Source of the DNA: Actinoplanes sp. TBRC 11911
Lineage (GTDB): Bacteria > Actinomycetota > Actinomycetes > Mycobacteriales > Micromonosporaceae
Reading direction: 5' to 3'
DNA length: 64,000 bases
NCBI RefSeq assembly: GCF_012933445.1
Contig: NZ_JABBNC010000018.1
Coordinates: 104,825-168,824, forward strand
Positions 53,025 through 60,195 of the stretch are shown here, piece by piece. The notes beneath the pieces are model-generated. The model saw only the letters and a list, made by a program, of their open reading frames with translations, did no database searches and had not been told where the DNA came from. Within the stretch, counting starts at the first letter, position 1; each line of letters begins with the position of its first letter. A program made the position numbers and the translations under genes.

Positions 53025-53992
53025 CCAGGATGTTCGTGGACGCGTGGGACCCCTCCTACGGTTCGTCGTTCGAGGGAGCGTCCGAGGCGGACGGCCCGGC
53101 ATCGCCGAGCAGCGCCCAGGTCGACACCGACGTGGAGGTCCCCGCGGCCGAGTGGGCGCCGATCGACGTGTCGCCGTCGGTGCGGGCGCCCTCGGTGGTC
53201 TTCCTGGTCGACGGCGTGCGCCGCAACGACGCCGGGCTGTGGACGTCGGAGGAGGACGGCACCTCGTACGCGGGCCTGGCCGCGTCCTATGCCGCCGGAG
53301 TGGTCCGCTGCGACCTGGGCAAGGGCGCCGCGTCGCTGGTGGGTGCCCGGGTCGCCCGCGGCCTGTTCACGGCCAGCCCGTCGGCCGGTGACGTGCAGGC
53401 CGGGTCGGTGCGCTACGAGATACATCGGATCTCCGGCACCGGGGAGGCGAGCAAGCTTCCGGCGGCCGTGCAGGCGCCCCTGACCGCCCTAGAGATCGAT
53501 ATTTCGGCGGCGGCCCGCGACGGCGGCTCGGACGGGACGGATCTGCTGGTGGTGGACGGTCCGTTGCGCAACCGCCGGCAGTTGCCGCGCACGATCGGCT
53601 ACGTGAAGACCCAGCAGAAGCAGTATCTGCCCGGCCCGTTGACCGCGGTGGTCACGGCGCTGAAGCCGGGCCAGCGCACGCCGGTCTTCCATCTCGGCAC
53701 GGTGTGGGGCGGCTGGTCGTGGTATTTGCGGCTGCCCGGCGCGTCGGGAGCGCCCTGGTCCGGGATCGTCCGGCTGGAGTGCTCGCCCGATCTGACCCCG
53801 GACCAGGCGATCGAGCTGGCCGAGATCTCGGTGGTGACGTTGCCGCGGTTCGCGTCGTCGGCCTACAAGGACCCGCGGGCGCCGCAGAACCTGGTGCCGA
53901 TCGCGGGCTTGGAGCGCCGCCTGCGGGGCATGCTCGGCGACGCCCGGGTCCTGCACCGGGCGCTGACGCTGGCCACCGTGCGGGGCCGCTGA
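53021..53992 (+). CDS. NurA-like nuclease candidate
   Basis: 323 residues from GTG 53021, overlapping the sbcC stop; the long open frame further upstream is a shadow. No annotated function; I read it as a diverged NurA: FLVDGV with Asp64, ALEID with Glu158, LLVVDGPL with Asp179, followed by IGYVKTQQKQYL (Lys196), and a C-terminal DPRAPQNLVPIAGLERRL resembling the NurA end. The usual NurA His near the C-terminus is not obvious, so catalysis is uncertain. The operon partners (HerA-like, SbcD, SbcC) strengthen the reading. A run of repeated stop codons follows. Confidence 0.62.
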   Translation: MTRMFVDAWDPSYGSSFEGASEADGPASPSSAQVDTDVEVPAAEWAPIDVSPSVRAPSVVFLVDGVRRNDAGLWTSEEDGTSYAGLAASYAAGVVRCDLGKGAASLVGARVARGLFTASPSAGDVQAGSVRYEIHRISGTGEASKLPAAVQAPLTALEIDISAAARDGGSDGTDLLVVDGPLRNRRQLPRTIGYVKTQQKQYLPGPLTAVVTALKPGQRTPVFHLGTVWGGWSWYLRLPGASGAPWSGIVRLECSPDLTPDQAIELAEISVVTLPRFASSAYKDPRAPQNLVPIAGLERRLRGMLGDARVLHRALTLATVRGR

Positions 53993-54097
53993 ATCAAGGG
54001 CCGTTGAACCAAGGGCCGTTGAACCAAGGGCCGTTGAACCAAGGGCCGTTGAACCAAGGGCCGTTGAACCAAGGGCCGCTGAATCAAGGGCCGCCGA
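53984..54097. repeat. 15-bp tandem array of in-frame stop codons after the NurA-like gene
   Basis: The coding end and stop (GGC CGC TGA) begins a 15-bp unit of the form GGGCCGTTGAACCAA. TGA occurs at 53990, 54005, 54020, 54035, 54050, 54065 and 54080, all in the same frame. First and last copies have CGC and ATC variants, the five inner ones are identical. Confidence 0.95.
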
Positions 54098-54587
54098 GGC
54101 GTGCAAAACGGACGGATCGGAAAGGTCCACTGCGGAGATTGCGCCCACCGCAGATCCGGCGCAAGCCGCGGAACGGTCTCAATCGGACGTGGGTGGGTCG
54201 AGACCGCCCGAATGGGGGACGCACCTCGTCCGAACGGCCAACCCAGCCTTAGGGCAGTCTTTCGGGAGCGCTCCCAAATCGCGTGATCGGAACGCTGTGA
54301 GAGCGCGTGCCTACGTAGCGGTAACGTCACACCGCCGGTGCGTCTCCGCAGCTCAGCACGGCATTTCGTGGCGCCCGCGGGACTGAGTATTATTCCGGCG
54401 ACCCGCCCATCATATCGGCGCAGATTGATGCCATGAGATCAACTGCGCCGAGCCTCGCGAGGCCCCCCACGCCACTCGGAGGACCGTTGAGAACGCTCGC
54501 CGCGGAATTTCTTTCGTCTGCATTAATCCCAGCCGGCCTTCCCGCCCGTACTAGGGGCGACGGGGAAAGCTCCGGGTGGAGGTATCG
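54098..54587. other. Intergenic region before the ECF sigma gene
   Basis: 490 bp without a convincing gene. It contains the palindrome described separately (54263-54276) and the probable promoter of the sigma operon closer to 54588. The last part is AT-richer (TGAGTATTATTCC at 54385). I see no further structure. Confidence 0.6.
54263..54276. promoter_or_regulatory. CebR/LacI-family-like operator
   Basis: CGGGAGCGCTCCCA contains the perfect 12-bp palindrome GGGAGCGCTCCC (54264-54275) and differs at one base from the CebR box TGGGAGCGCTCCCA known from Streptomyces cellulose genes. It is 312 bp before the sigma gene start and 270 bp after the NurA-like stop, with no sugar gene adjacent. Confidence 0.5.
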
Positions 54588-55268
54588 ATGCTTGCGGTGG
54601 CCGTTGACCGGCCGGGCGGGATGCGCCTGATGAGTCAGTCGCGTTCCGGTGGACGGTGGCAGTCTCTCGACGGAGGCCGTAGTGCTGACGAAAGTGGTTC
54701 GGTGATCCCGCGGCAGGCCCCCCGCCATGGTGCGGCGGAGACCGGCAGCAGCGCGAGTCACGAGGACACCCTGGTCCGGATGCTCTACGAGGAGCATGCC
54801 GGCCCGTTGCTGATGTTCGTGCTGCGCCTGACCGGCGGCGACCGGCAGCGCGCCGAGGACATCGTGCAGGAGACCCTGCTCCGGGCCTGGCGCAACGCGC
54901 ACCGGCTCGGCGCCCAGGGCCAGCAGTCGCTGCGTCCCTGGCTGGTCACCGTCGCCCGGCGGATCGCGATCGACGATCACCGGAGCGCGAGCGCCCGTCC
55001 CACCGAGACGTACGATCGAGAGCTGGAGAGCTTCCCCAGCACATCGGACGAAACGGATCGCGTTCTCCAGTCGATGACAGTCTCCGACGCGCTGCGTGAG
55101 CTCAGCCAGTCGCATCGGGAGATCTTGATCGAGACGTACTTCCGGGGCCGCACGGTGCCGGAGGCGGCGGAGAAGCTGAACCTGCCTCTCGGTACCGCTA
55201 AGTCACGGGTGTATTACGCGTTGCGTGCGCTGCGGACAGCGTTGCAGCAGCGGGGGGTGACGGAATGA
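54588..55268 (+). CDS. ECF-family RNA polymerase sigma factor
   Basis: 226 residues from ATG 54588, with GGAGG at 54578-54582; GTG 54576 is an alternative. Sigma region 2 (about 62-130) has LYEEHAGPLLMFVLRLTGGD and AEDIVQETLLRAWRNA, and region 4 (about 165-222) has ELSQSHREILIETYFRGRTV and LGTAKSRVYYALRALRTAL. An unusually long N-terminal tail (about 60 residues) precedes region 2. It overlaps the anti-sigma gene by 4 bp (ATGA), and the pair resembles the SigL/RslA type of actinobacteria. Confidence 0.94.
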   Translation: MLAVAVDRPGGMRLMSQSRSGGRWQSLDGGRSADESGSVIPRQAPRHGAAETGSSASHEDTLVRMLYEEHAGPLLMFVLRLTGGDRQRAEDIVQETLLRAWRNAHRLGAQGQQSLRPWLVTVARRIAIDDHRSASARPTETYDRELESFPSTSDETDRVLQSMTVSDALRELSQSHREILIETYFRGRTVPEAAEKLNLPLGTAKSRVYYALRALRTALQQRGVTE

Positions 55269-56059
55269 CCCAAGAGGACCACTTCGATGTGGCGTCGTAC
55301 GCGCTCGGCGTGCTCGACGACCGGGATGCCGCCCGGTTCGAGGACCACCTGATCGAGTGCCCGCGCTGCGCGTACGAGCTCGAGTCGTTCGTGGAGGTCG
55401 CCGATCTGCTGGCCGACGTCGACGCGGGCGCGGTGATCGCGGCGGAGGAGACCCGCCAGGAGGGCATCGTCCTGCAGAAGATGATGGGTGAGGTGCGCCA
55501 CGACCGGCACCGCGCCCACAGCCGGCGGCTGTATTCGCTGGCCGCGGCCGTGGTCGTGTTCGCCGTCCTGTCCATCGGCGCCTTCTTCGTCGGCGGCCAG
55601 GTCCGCGGCGGCGGTGGCGAGCCGCCGTCGACCAACGCCAACGCGAACCCGGCGGAGCAACGCGGCAGCACCCAGCTCGACCCGCTGCCGGCGACCGACG
55701 GCGGCGTCGCCATCGGCGGCCCCGACCTGGCCGGCCAGCGCTACGAGAGCACCGACCCGCGCACCGGCGTGTCCGCCGCGGTCGGCCTGGAGAAGAAGGG
55801 CTTCGGCACCCAGATCTCCTTCGCCATCTCCAACATCACCGGTCCGAAGGTCTGCCGCCTGATGGTCGTGCACACCGACGGCACCACCGAGCCGCTGTCC
55901 TCCTGGACCGTCGGCACCCAGGGCTGGGGCACCGCCGCGAACCCGGAGCCGCTGCTGCTGCAGGCGGTCACCGCGACGCCGCGCGAGGACATCGCGCACG
56001 TCCAGGTTCAGGAAGTCGCCGCGAACGGTTCCGGCGAAACGTTGGTACGCGTTCCGTAA
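55265..56059 (+). CDS. Membrane zinc-finger anti-sigma factor
   Basis: 264 residues. N-terminal ZAS domain with the HxxxCxxC motif in DHLIECPRCAYELESF (about 28-43), which binds the sigma factor. A transmembrane helix at about 94-112 (LAAAVVVFAVLSIGAFFV) and an extracytoplasmic domain of about 150 residues follow, rich in beta strands (ISFAISNITGPKVCRLMVVHTDG). The gene overlaps the sigma gene by 4 bp. The exported domain may sense envelope stress; whether release is by proteolysis or redox is unknown. Confidence 0.92.
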   Translation: MTQEDHFDVASYALGVLDDRDAARFEDHLIECPRCAYELESFVEVADLLADVDAGAVIAAEETRQEGIVLQKMMGEVRHDRHRAHSRRLYSLAAAVVVFAVLSIGAFFVGGQVRGGGGEPPSTNANANPAEQRGSTQLDPLPATDGGVAIGGPDLAGQRYESTDPRTGVSAAVGLEKKGFGTQISFAISNITGPKVCRLMVVHTDGTTEPLSSWTVGTQGWGTAANPEPLLLQAVTATPREDIAHVQVQEVAANGSGETLVRVP

Positions 56060-56073
56060 TCGATTCGTCACGC

Positions 56074-56104
56074 AAAAAGCCCGGCCGATGGCCGGGCTTT
56101 TTTT
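56074..56104 (+). terminator. Intrinsic terminator after the anti-sigma gene
   Basis: 13-bp stem AAAAAGCCCGGCC (56074-56086) with GGCCGGGCTTTTT (56090-56102), 3-nt loop, and further T residues to 56104; 15 bp past the stop. A strong Rho-independent signal, so the following lipoprotein gene is probably transcribed separately. Confidence 0.9.
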
Positions 56105-56231
56105 GGGTCCTTAGAAGAAAGCCGTGGTCAGAGGGTTCGGGCAAAAAACTTGGAATAGTAGTTCAACCGATCCGCCATCTTCCCCGTACTACTGCCCGGA
56201 AACGCCAAGAGCCGATTCTGCTGGAGGGCCA

Positions 56232-56906
56232 GTGGTACCGCATAAGCGAAAGATGGTCGTCGTCGGTGGCGCGATCGCCGCGGCACTCACACTCGCCGGC
56301 TGCGCCCCGGCCGGGGGCGCCGATTACGGAAACGCGGCCGAGCCCGCGGCCGACACGGTCGTCGGCACGGCCGGTCCCTCGGCCACCAGCGACCCGGTCG
56401 CGGCCGCGGATCCGGACGCGACCGCGCCGCCCGGCTCCGACGACGCCGCCGCCCTACCGGCGGACAAGACCACGGACAAGCTGACCGGCACGTCGGTGAA
56501 GAAGATGGGCCAGGTCATCGAGAACGAGGACGGCTACGTCCTCTACCGCTTCGACGCCGACAAGAACAAGCCCGCCAAGTCCACCTGCGTGGACGACTGC
56601 GCGAAGGTGTGGCCGCCGGCGCTGACCAACGACGGCAAGCCGACCCTCAAGGGCGTCGACCCGAAGCTGGTCGGCACGGTCGCCCGCGCCGACGGCACCA
56701 AGCAGCTCACCGTCAACAACTGGCCGGTCTACACGTACATCGGCGACAAGAAGCCCGGCGACTGGAAGGGCCAGAACGTCGGCGGCAAATGGTTCGTGAT
56801 CAAGCCGGACGGCGCGAAGAACCTCACCTGCCTGCCCGCCATCTCGAAGCCGGTGGCTCCGCCCAAGGACGATTCCGCGGACGCTGGAACCGATTACAGC
56901 TACTGA
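56232..56906 (+). CDS. Lipoprotein with COG4315/SCO0930-type repeats
   Basis: 224 residues from GTG 56232, with GGAGG at 56223-56227. Signal peptide and lipobox LAGC (about Cys23 from this start), a Ser/Thr/Pro/Asp linker (about 30-80), then two copies of the 'secreted repeat of unknown function': VIENEDGYVLYRFDADKN with CVDDCAKVWPPAL, and AKADGTKQLTVNNWPVYTYIGD-like, ending in FVIKPDGAKN. Similar lipoproteins occur next to ECF sigma/anti-sigma pairs. Haem or redox binding has been proposed for some; I cannot confirm it here. It lies 171 bp after the anti-sigma stop, beyond the terminator. Confidence 0.88.
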   Translation: MVPHKRKMVVVGGAIAAALTLAGCAPAGGADYGNAAEPAADTVVGTAGPSATSDPVAAADPDATAPPGSDDAAALPADKTTDKLTGTSVKKMGQVIENEDGYVLYRFDADKNKPAKSTCVDDCAKVWPPALTNDGKPTLKGVDPKLVGTVARADGTKQLTVNNWPVYTYIGDKKPGDWKGQNVGGKWFVIKPDGAKNLTCLPAISKPVAPPKDDSADAGTDYSY

Positions 56907-56963
56907 CTTAAGCGCAATTTAAGAATTCGCTAAAGAAAACGCGGTTCCGGAGGTAGAAAAGAA

Positions 56964-57758
56964 ATGGTTCCCGCTCGCATCCTGCGCCGAGGCTCGCGCT
57001 GGCTGATGGGCACGACGGCAATGCTCGTGGCATTCCTGTTGGTCCCGGTCGGACCGGCACGAGCCGACGACGCCGAGCCGGGTGTGCCGGTGCCCGCGAC
57101 GACCTTCAAGGACTCGGGCGCCGGCTCGGTCACCGCCGCGGACCGCGACTTCGTCATCCGCGTACGGCTCGCCGGCCTCTGGGAGATCGACGGCAGCAAC
57201 CAGGCCATCGAGAGGTCGGACGACCCGCGCGTCGTCAACATCGCCAAGTCGATCGCGGCCCAGCACGTCATCCTCGACAAGCTCGACCGCGACGTGGCCA
57301 AGAAGCTCGGCATCGAGCTGCCCAACAAGCCGAACACCGACCAGCTGTACTGGCTGAGCGAGATGCGCACCGCGCCGACTCCGGAGGCCTTCGATCAGGT
57401 CTACATCGACCGGCTCCGGGCCGCACACGGCACGATCTTCCCGGCGATCGCGACGATCCGTGCCACCACCCGCAACGACTCGGTCCGCCAGCTCGCCCAG
57501 CAGACCAACCAGTTCGTCATGACCCACATGACCCTGCTGGAGAGCAGCGGAATCGTCGACTACGGCTCTCTTCCGACAGCTCCGCCGCCGAAGCCGGCCA
57601 ACGCCGGTCCGGTGCCGGTGGACGGGCAGATGGTCCGCGCGGCCAGTGCCAGCAGCAACGGAATCCCCGGGCTCAACAACACAGTGATCCTCGTAGTTCT
57701 AGCCGCCGCGCTCGTGGCCGGCGTCATCACGACCATGCGTATCTTCCGGGCGCGGTAG
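56964..57758 (+). CDS. Secreted DUF4142 protein with C-terminal TM anchor
   Basis: 264 residues; GGAGG at 56949-56953 precedes ATG 56964. Signal peptide (about 1-36, ending in GPARADD), a four-helix ferritin-like DUF4142 domain (about 55-190: DRDFVIRVRLAGLWEIDGSNQAI, VVNIAKSIAAQHVILDKLDR, RLRAAHGTIFPAIATIRATT), a Pro-rich linker, and a C-terminal transmembrane helix (about 238-258, NTVILVVLAAALVAGVI). Metal ligands expected for ferritins are not obvious. It lies 57 bp after the lipoprotein gene. Confidence 0.85.
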   Translation: MVPARILRRGSRWLMGTTAMLVAFLLVPVGPARADDAEPGVPVPATTFKDSGAGSVTAADRDFVIRVRLAGLWEIDGSNQAIERSDDPRVVNIAKSIAAQHVILDKLDRDVAKKLGIELPNKPNTDQLYWLSEMRTAPTPEAFDQVYIDRLRAAHGTIFPAIATIRATTRNDSVRQLAQQTNQFVMTHMTLLESSGIVDYGSLPTAPPPKPANAGPVPVDGQMVRAASASSNGIPGLNNTVILVVLAAALVAGVITTMRIFRAR

Positions 57759-57800
57759 CCCCCAGCCACGCCTCGGTCGCATCACAGAAAGGTTCACCCC

Positions 57801-58955
57801 ATGCGAAGGAAGTACCGGCGCGCATCGAGAAACACGGGATGGTTCAGCGGTAAACGCCGGATCGTCGCGGTGGCAGGCACGCTGGTGGTCTTCGCCGGCA
57901 TCGTGACCGTCACCCAGGTCTCCAACGCGTCGACCACCCGCAACCAGAAGAAGGCGCTGTCCGCGTGCGACAACATCAGCACGCCGCCGCCGCCGAAGCT
58001 CTCCACCAAGACCAAGAAGGGCACCTGGCAGGAGAACGGCGTCACCCAGCACGCCGACGACGGCGCCGGTGAGACGGTGAGCGCGACTCAGCTGCGCGAC
58101 CGCTGCCGCGACTGGGTCATGCACCACGTCGGCAACAACGGCGGGGGCGGTGGCGGCCAGGGCCGGCCCACCAAGACCACGGCGACCCCGGTCAGCGACC
58201 CGACGACGTCGGCGAGCACCGACCCGACCGAGGGCACCGACCCGACCGAGGGCACCGACCCGTCCGAGTCGGCCAGTGCCGACCCGAGCCAGTCCGCCGG
58301 TGACGACAACGGAGGCCAGAGCGCCGACCCGACCGAAGGCACCGGCAACACCGAGGACCCCACGCCGGCGCCGTCCGACACGTCGACCACGCCCCCTCCG
58401 GGCAACGGCCTCGACATCCTCACCAACAGCTGCGACACCAGCCAGCTGCCGCCGCACGACGGCTTCCAGGTCGGCAACCGCTGCGTCTCCACCGAGTTCG
58501 GTGAGGTCGGCGTCGCGGCGAACAACCCGTCGCTGCTGATCACCAAGGCGCCGCGCTCGGTCAAGGTGAACACCGCGTTCGAGCTGACCGTCAGCACCCG
58601 CAACCTGCTGCGCGACCGGTTCCTCGCGGCCGGCAAGGGCGGCTACTACGTGGAGAGCTCGGTGCTGACCGCGGACGGCATCGTCCACGGCCACTTCCAC
58701 ACCGCGTGCCGCATGCTGGCCAACACCAACGAGGCGCCGGACCCGGCCCCGGTTCCCGCGTTCTTCGTGGCGACCGAGGACAGCAAGGGTGGCAAGACCC
58801 CGGACTCGGTGGTCATCTCGGTGCCGGGCATGCCGACCGCGGGTACCGCGCAGTGCGCCTCGTGGGCGGGTGACGGTTCGCACCGTATCCCGATGATGGA
58901 GCGCGCGAACCAGACGCCGGCCTTCGACGCGGTCCGCGTCACGGTCCGCAACTGA
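57801..58955 (+). CDS. Secreted Ser/Thr-rich protein of the sigma cluster
   Basis: 384 residues. Basic N-terminus with one hydrophobic helix (about 20-40, RIVAVAGTLVVFAGIVTVTQ), a Cys at about 53, then a low-complexity Asp/Thr/Pro/Gly region (about 110-200, repeats of DPTEGT), and a folded C-terminal half (about 205-384) with two Cys pairs and NRCVSTEFGEVGVAANNPSL and HFHTACRMLAN. Not recognised. Its position suggests that it belongs with the sigma-dependent envelope proteins. A terminator-like hairpin follows. Confidence 0.78.
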   Translation: MRRKYRRASRNTGWFSGKRRIVAVAGTLVVFAGIVTVTQVSNASTTRNQKKALSACDNISTPPPPKLSTKTKKGTWQENGVTQHADDGAGETVSATQLRDRCRDWVMHHVGNNGGGGGGQGRPTKTTATPVSDPTTSASTDPTEGTDPTEGTDPSESASADPSQSAGDDNGGQSADPTEGTGNTEDPTPAPSDTSTTPPPGNGLDILTNSCDTSQLPPHDGFQVGNRCVSTEFGEVGVAANNPSLLITKAPRSVKVNTAFELTVSTRNLLRDRFLAAGKGGYYVESSVLTADGIVHGHFHTACRMLANTNEAPDPAPVPAFFVATEDSKGGKTPDSVVISVPGMPTAGTAQCASWAGDGSHRIPMMERANQTPAFDAVRVTVRN

Positions 58956-58995
58956 TCGTGGAGTAGCCGAGCAGCACCGCAGCCGGACCCGGACC

Positions 58996-59029
58996 GCGGG
59001 GCGAGGACGCCGACACGGACTCGCCCCGC
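58996..59029 (+). terminator. Terminator-like hairpin after the secreted protein gene
   Basis: GCGGGGCGAG (58996-59005) with CTCGCCCCGC (59020-59029), perfect 10 bp, 14-nt loop, about 40 bp past the stop. No T-run. Confidence 0.55.
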
Positions 59030-59227
59030 CTCGGGACCCCCCGCCGGCTACCAGCGGTGGTCGCCCTTCCCCCTGATGGACGACGCGGCTGCTCCAGGCG
59101 AACCGGACCACTCGGGTTGTCCGGTCGCCCCGCAGAACCGATGGCCCTGGCCGGGAGCGCGGTCAGGGCCATCGGCATGCCCGCGGCCAGGGTGGGCAAT
59201 CCGGCGGCGGGATGGCACCCTTTGCGG

Positions 59228-60127
59228 GTGACAGAACGCCGGTTGACCCCGCCGGAGCGGTACCACTTCGGCGCATCCGTCGGCCCGCTTCTGGTTCCCT
59301 CGTACGACCCGAGCGGGTCATTGCAGGGCAGCGACTTCTGGCTTGCTTCCCGTACGCCTGAGGGCCCGGCCACCCTGCACCTGGCGCGCGTGGCCGGCGA
59401 TCTGGTCGCAACCACCTACGGTCCGGGCGAGGGGTGGCTGGCCGAGCGGGCGGACGCGTTCGCCGGCCTGCGCGACGACGTCACCGGCTTCCTCGACCTC
59501 GCCGCCCCGAACCGGCTGGTGCACCGGCTCGGGCGCACGTTCGCCGGCGTCCGCATGCCCGCCACCGGCCTGTTCTTCCGCAGCGCCCTGCAGACCGTCC
59601 TGGAGCAGAAGGTCGCCGGCAAGGAAGCCCATCGGGCGTACCGGAAAATCGTCAAGCACTTCGGTGAGCCGGCCCCCGGCCCGGCCGAGCTGCTGCTGCC
59701 GCCCGACCCGGCCGTCGTCGCCGCGACGCCGTACTGGGTGTTCCATCCCTTCGGCGTGGAGCAACGCCGCACCCAGACCCTGCAGCGGGTGGCCCTGGCC
59801 GCCGCCAGGCTCGAGCAGAGCCCCGACACGGCCGAGCTGACCCGGCGCCTGCTCACGATCCCCGGCGTCGGACCGTGGACGGCGGCCGAGGTGGTCCGCC
59901 TGGTCTTCGGCGACCCGGACGCGGTGAGCGTCGGCGACCTGCACATTCCGAACACGGTGAGCTGGGGGCTGGCCGGTGAGCCCCGCGGCACCGACGAGCG
60001 GATGCTCGAGTTGCTGGAGCCGTTTCGCGGCCATCGCGGCCGGGTATGTGTGCTGCTCGCGCTCGGCGGGTTCGGCGCGCCGAGGTTCGGACCGCGCATG
60101 CCACTCCGTTCGTTCGCGCGGTTCTGA
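59228..60127 (+). CDS. DNA-3-methyladenine glycosylase, AlkA-like
   Basis: Base-excision repair of alkylated purines. 299 residues from GTG 59228 (VTERRLTPPERYHFGA); the frame is open to 59057, but the early codons are not family-like. AlkA N-domain segments and TGLFFRSALQTVLEQKVAGKEA are followed by the helix-hairpin-helix LLTIPGVGPWTAAEVVRL and the catalytic Asp region AVSVGDLHIPNTV (Asp two residues after the Val-Gly). C-terminal LALGGFGAPRFGPRMP. No Ada-type regulator is attached. Confidence 0.9.
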   Translation: MTERRLTPPERYHFGASVGPLLVPSYDPSGSLQGSDFWLASRTPEGPATLHLARVAGDLVATTYGPGEGWLAERADAFAGLRDDVTGFLDLAAPNRLVHRLGRTFAGVRMPATGLFFRSALQTVLEQKVAGKEAHRAYRKIVKHFGEPAPGPAELLLPPDPAVVAATPYWVFHPFGVEQRRTQTLQRVALAAARLEQSPDTAELTRRLLTIPGVGPWTAAEVVRLVFGDPDAVSVGDLHIPNTVSWGLAGEPRGTDERMLELLEPFRGHRGRVCVLLALGGFGAPRFGPRMPLRSFARF

Positions 60128-60195
60128 ACGGCCGGGACACCAGGTTGACGGTAGGTTGTTTCCCTCAATGATTGATTTGTCCCGGGGGCGTTGAG

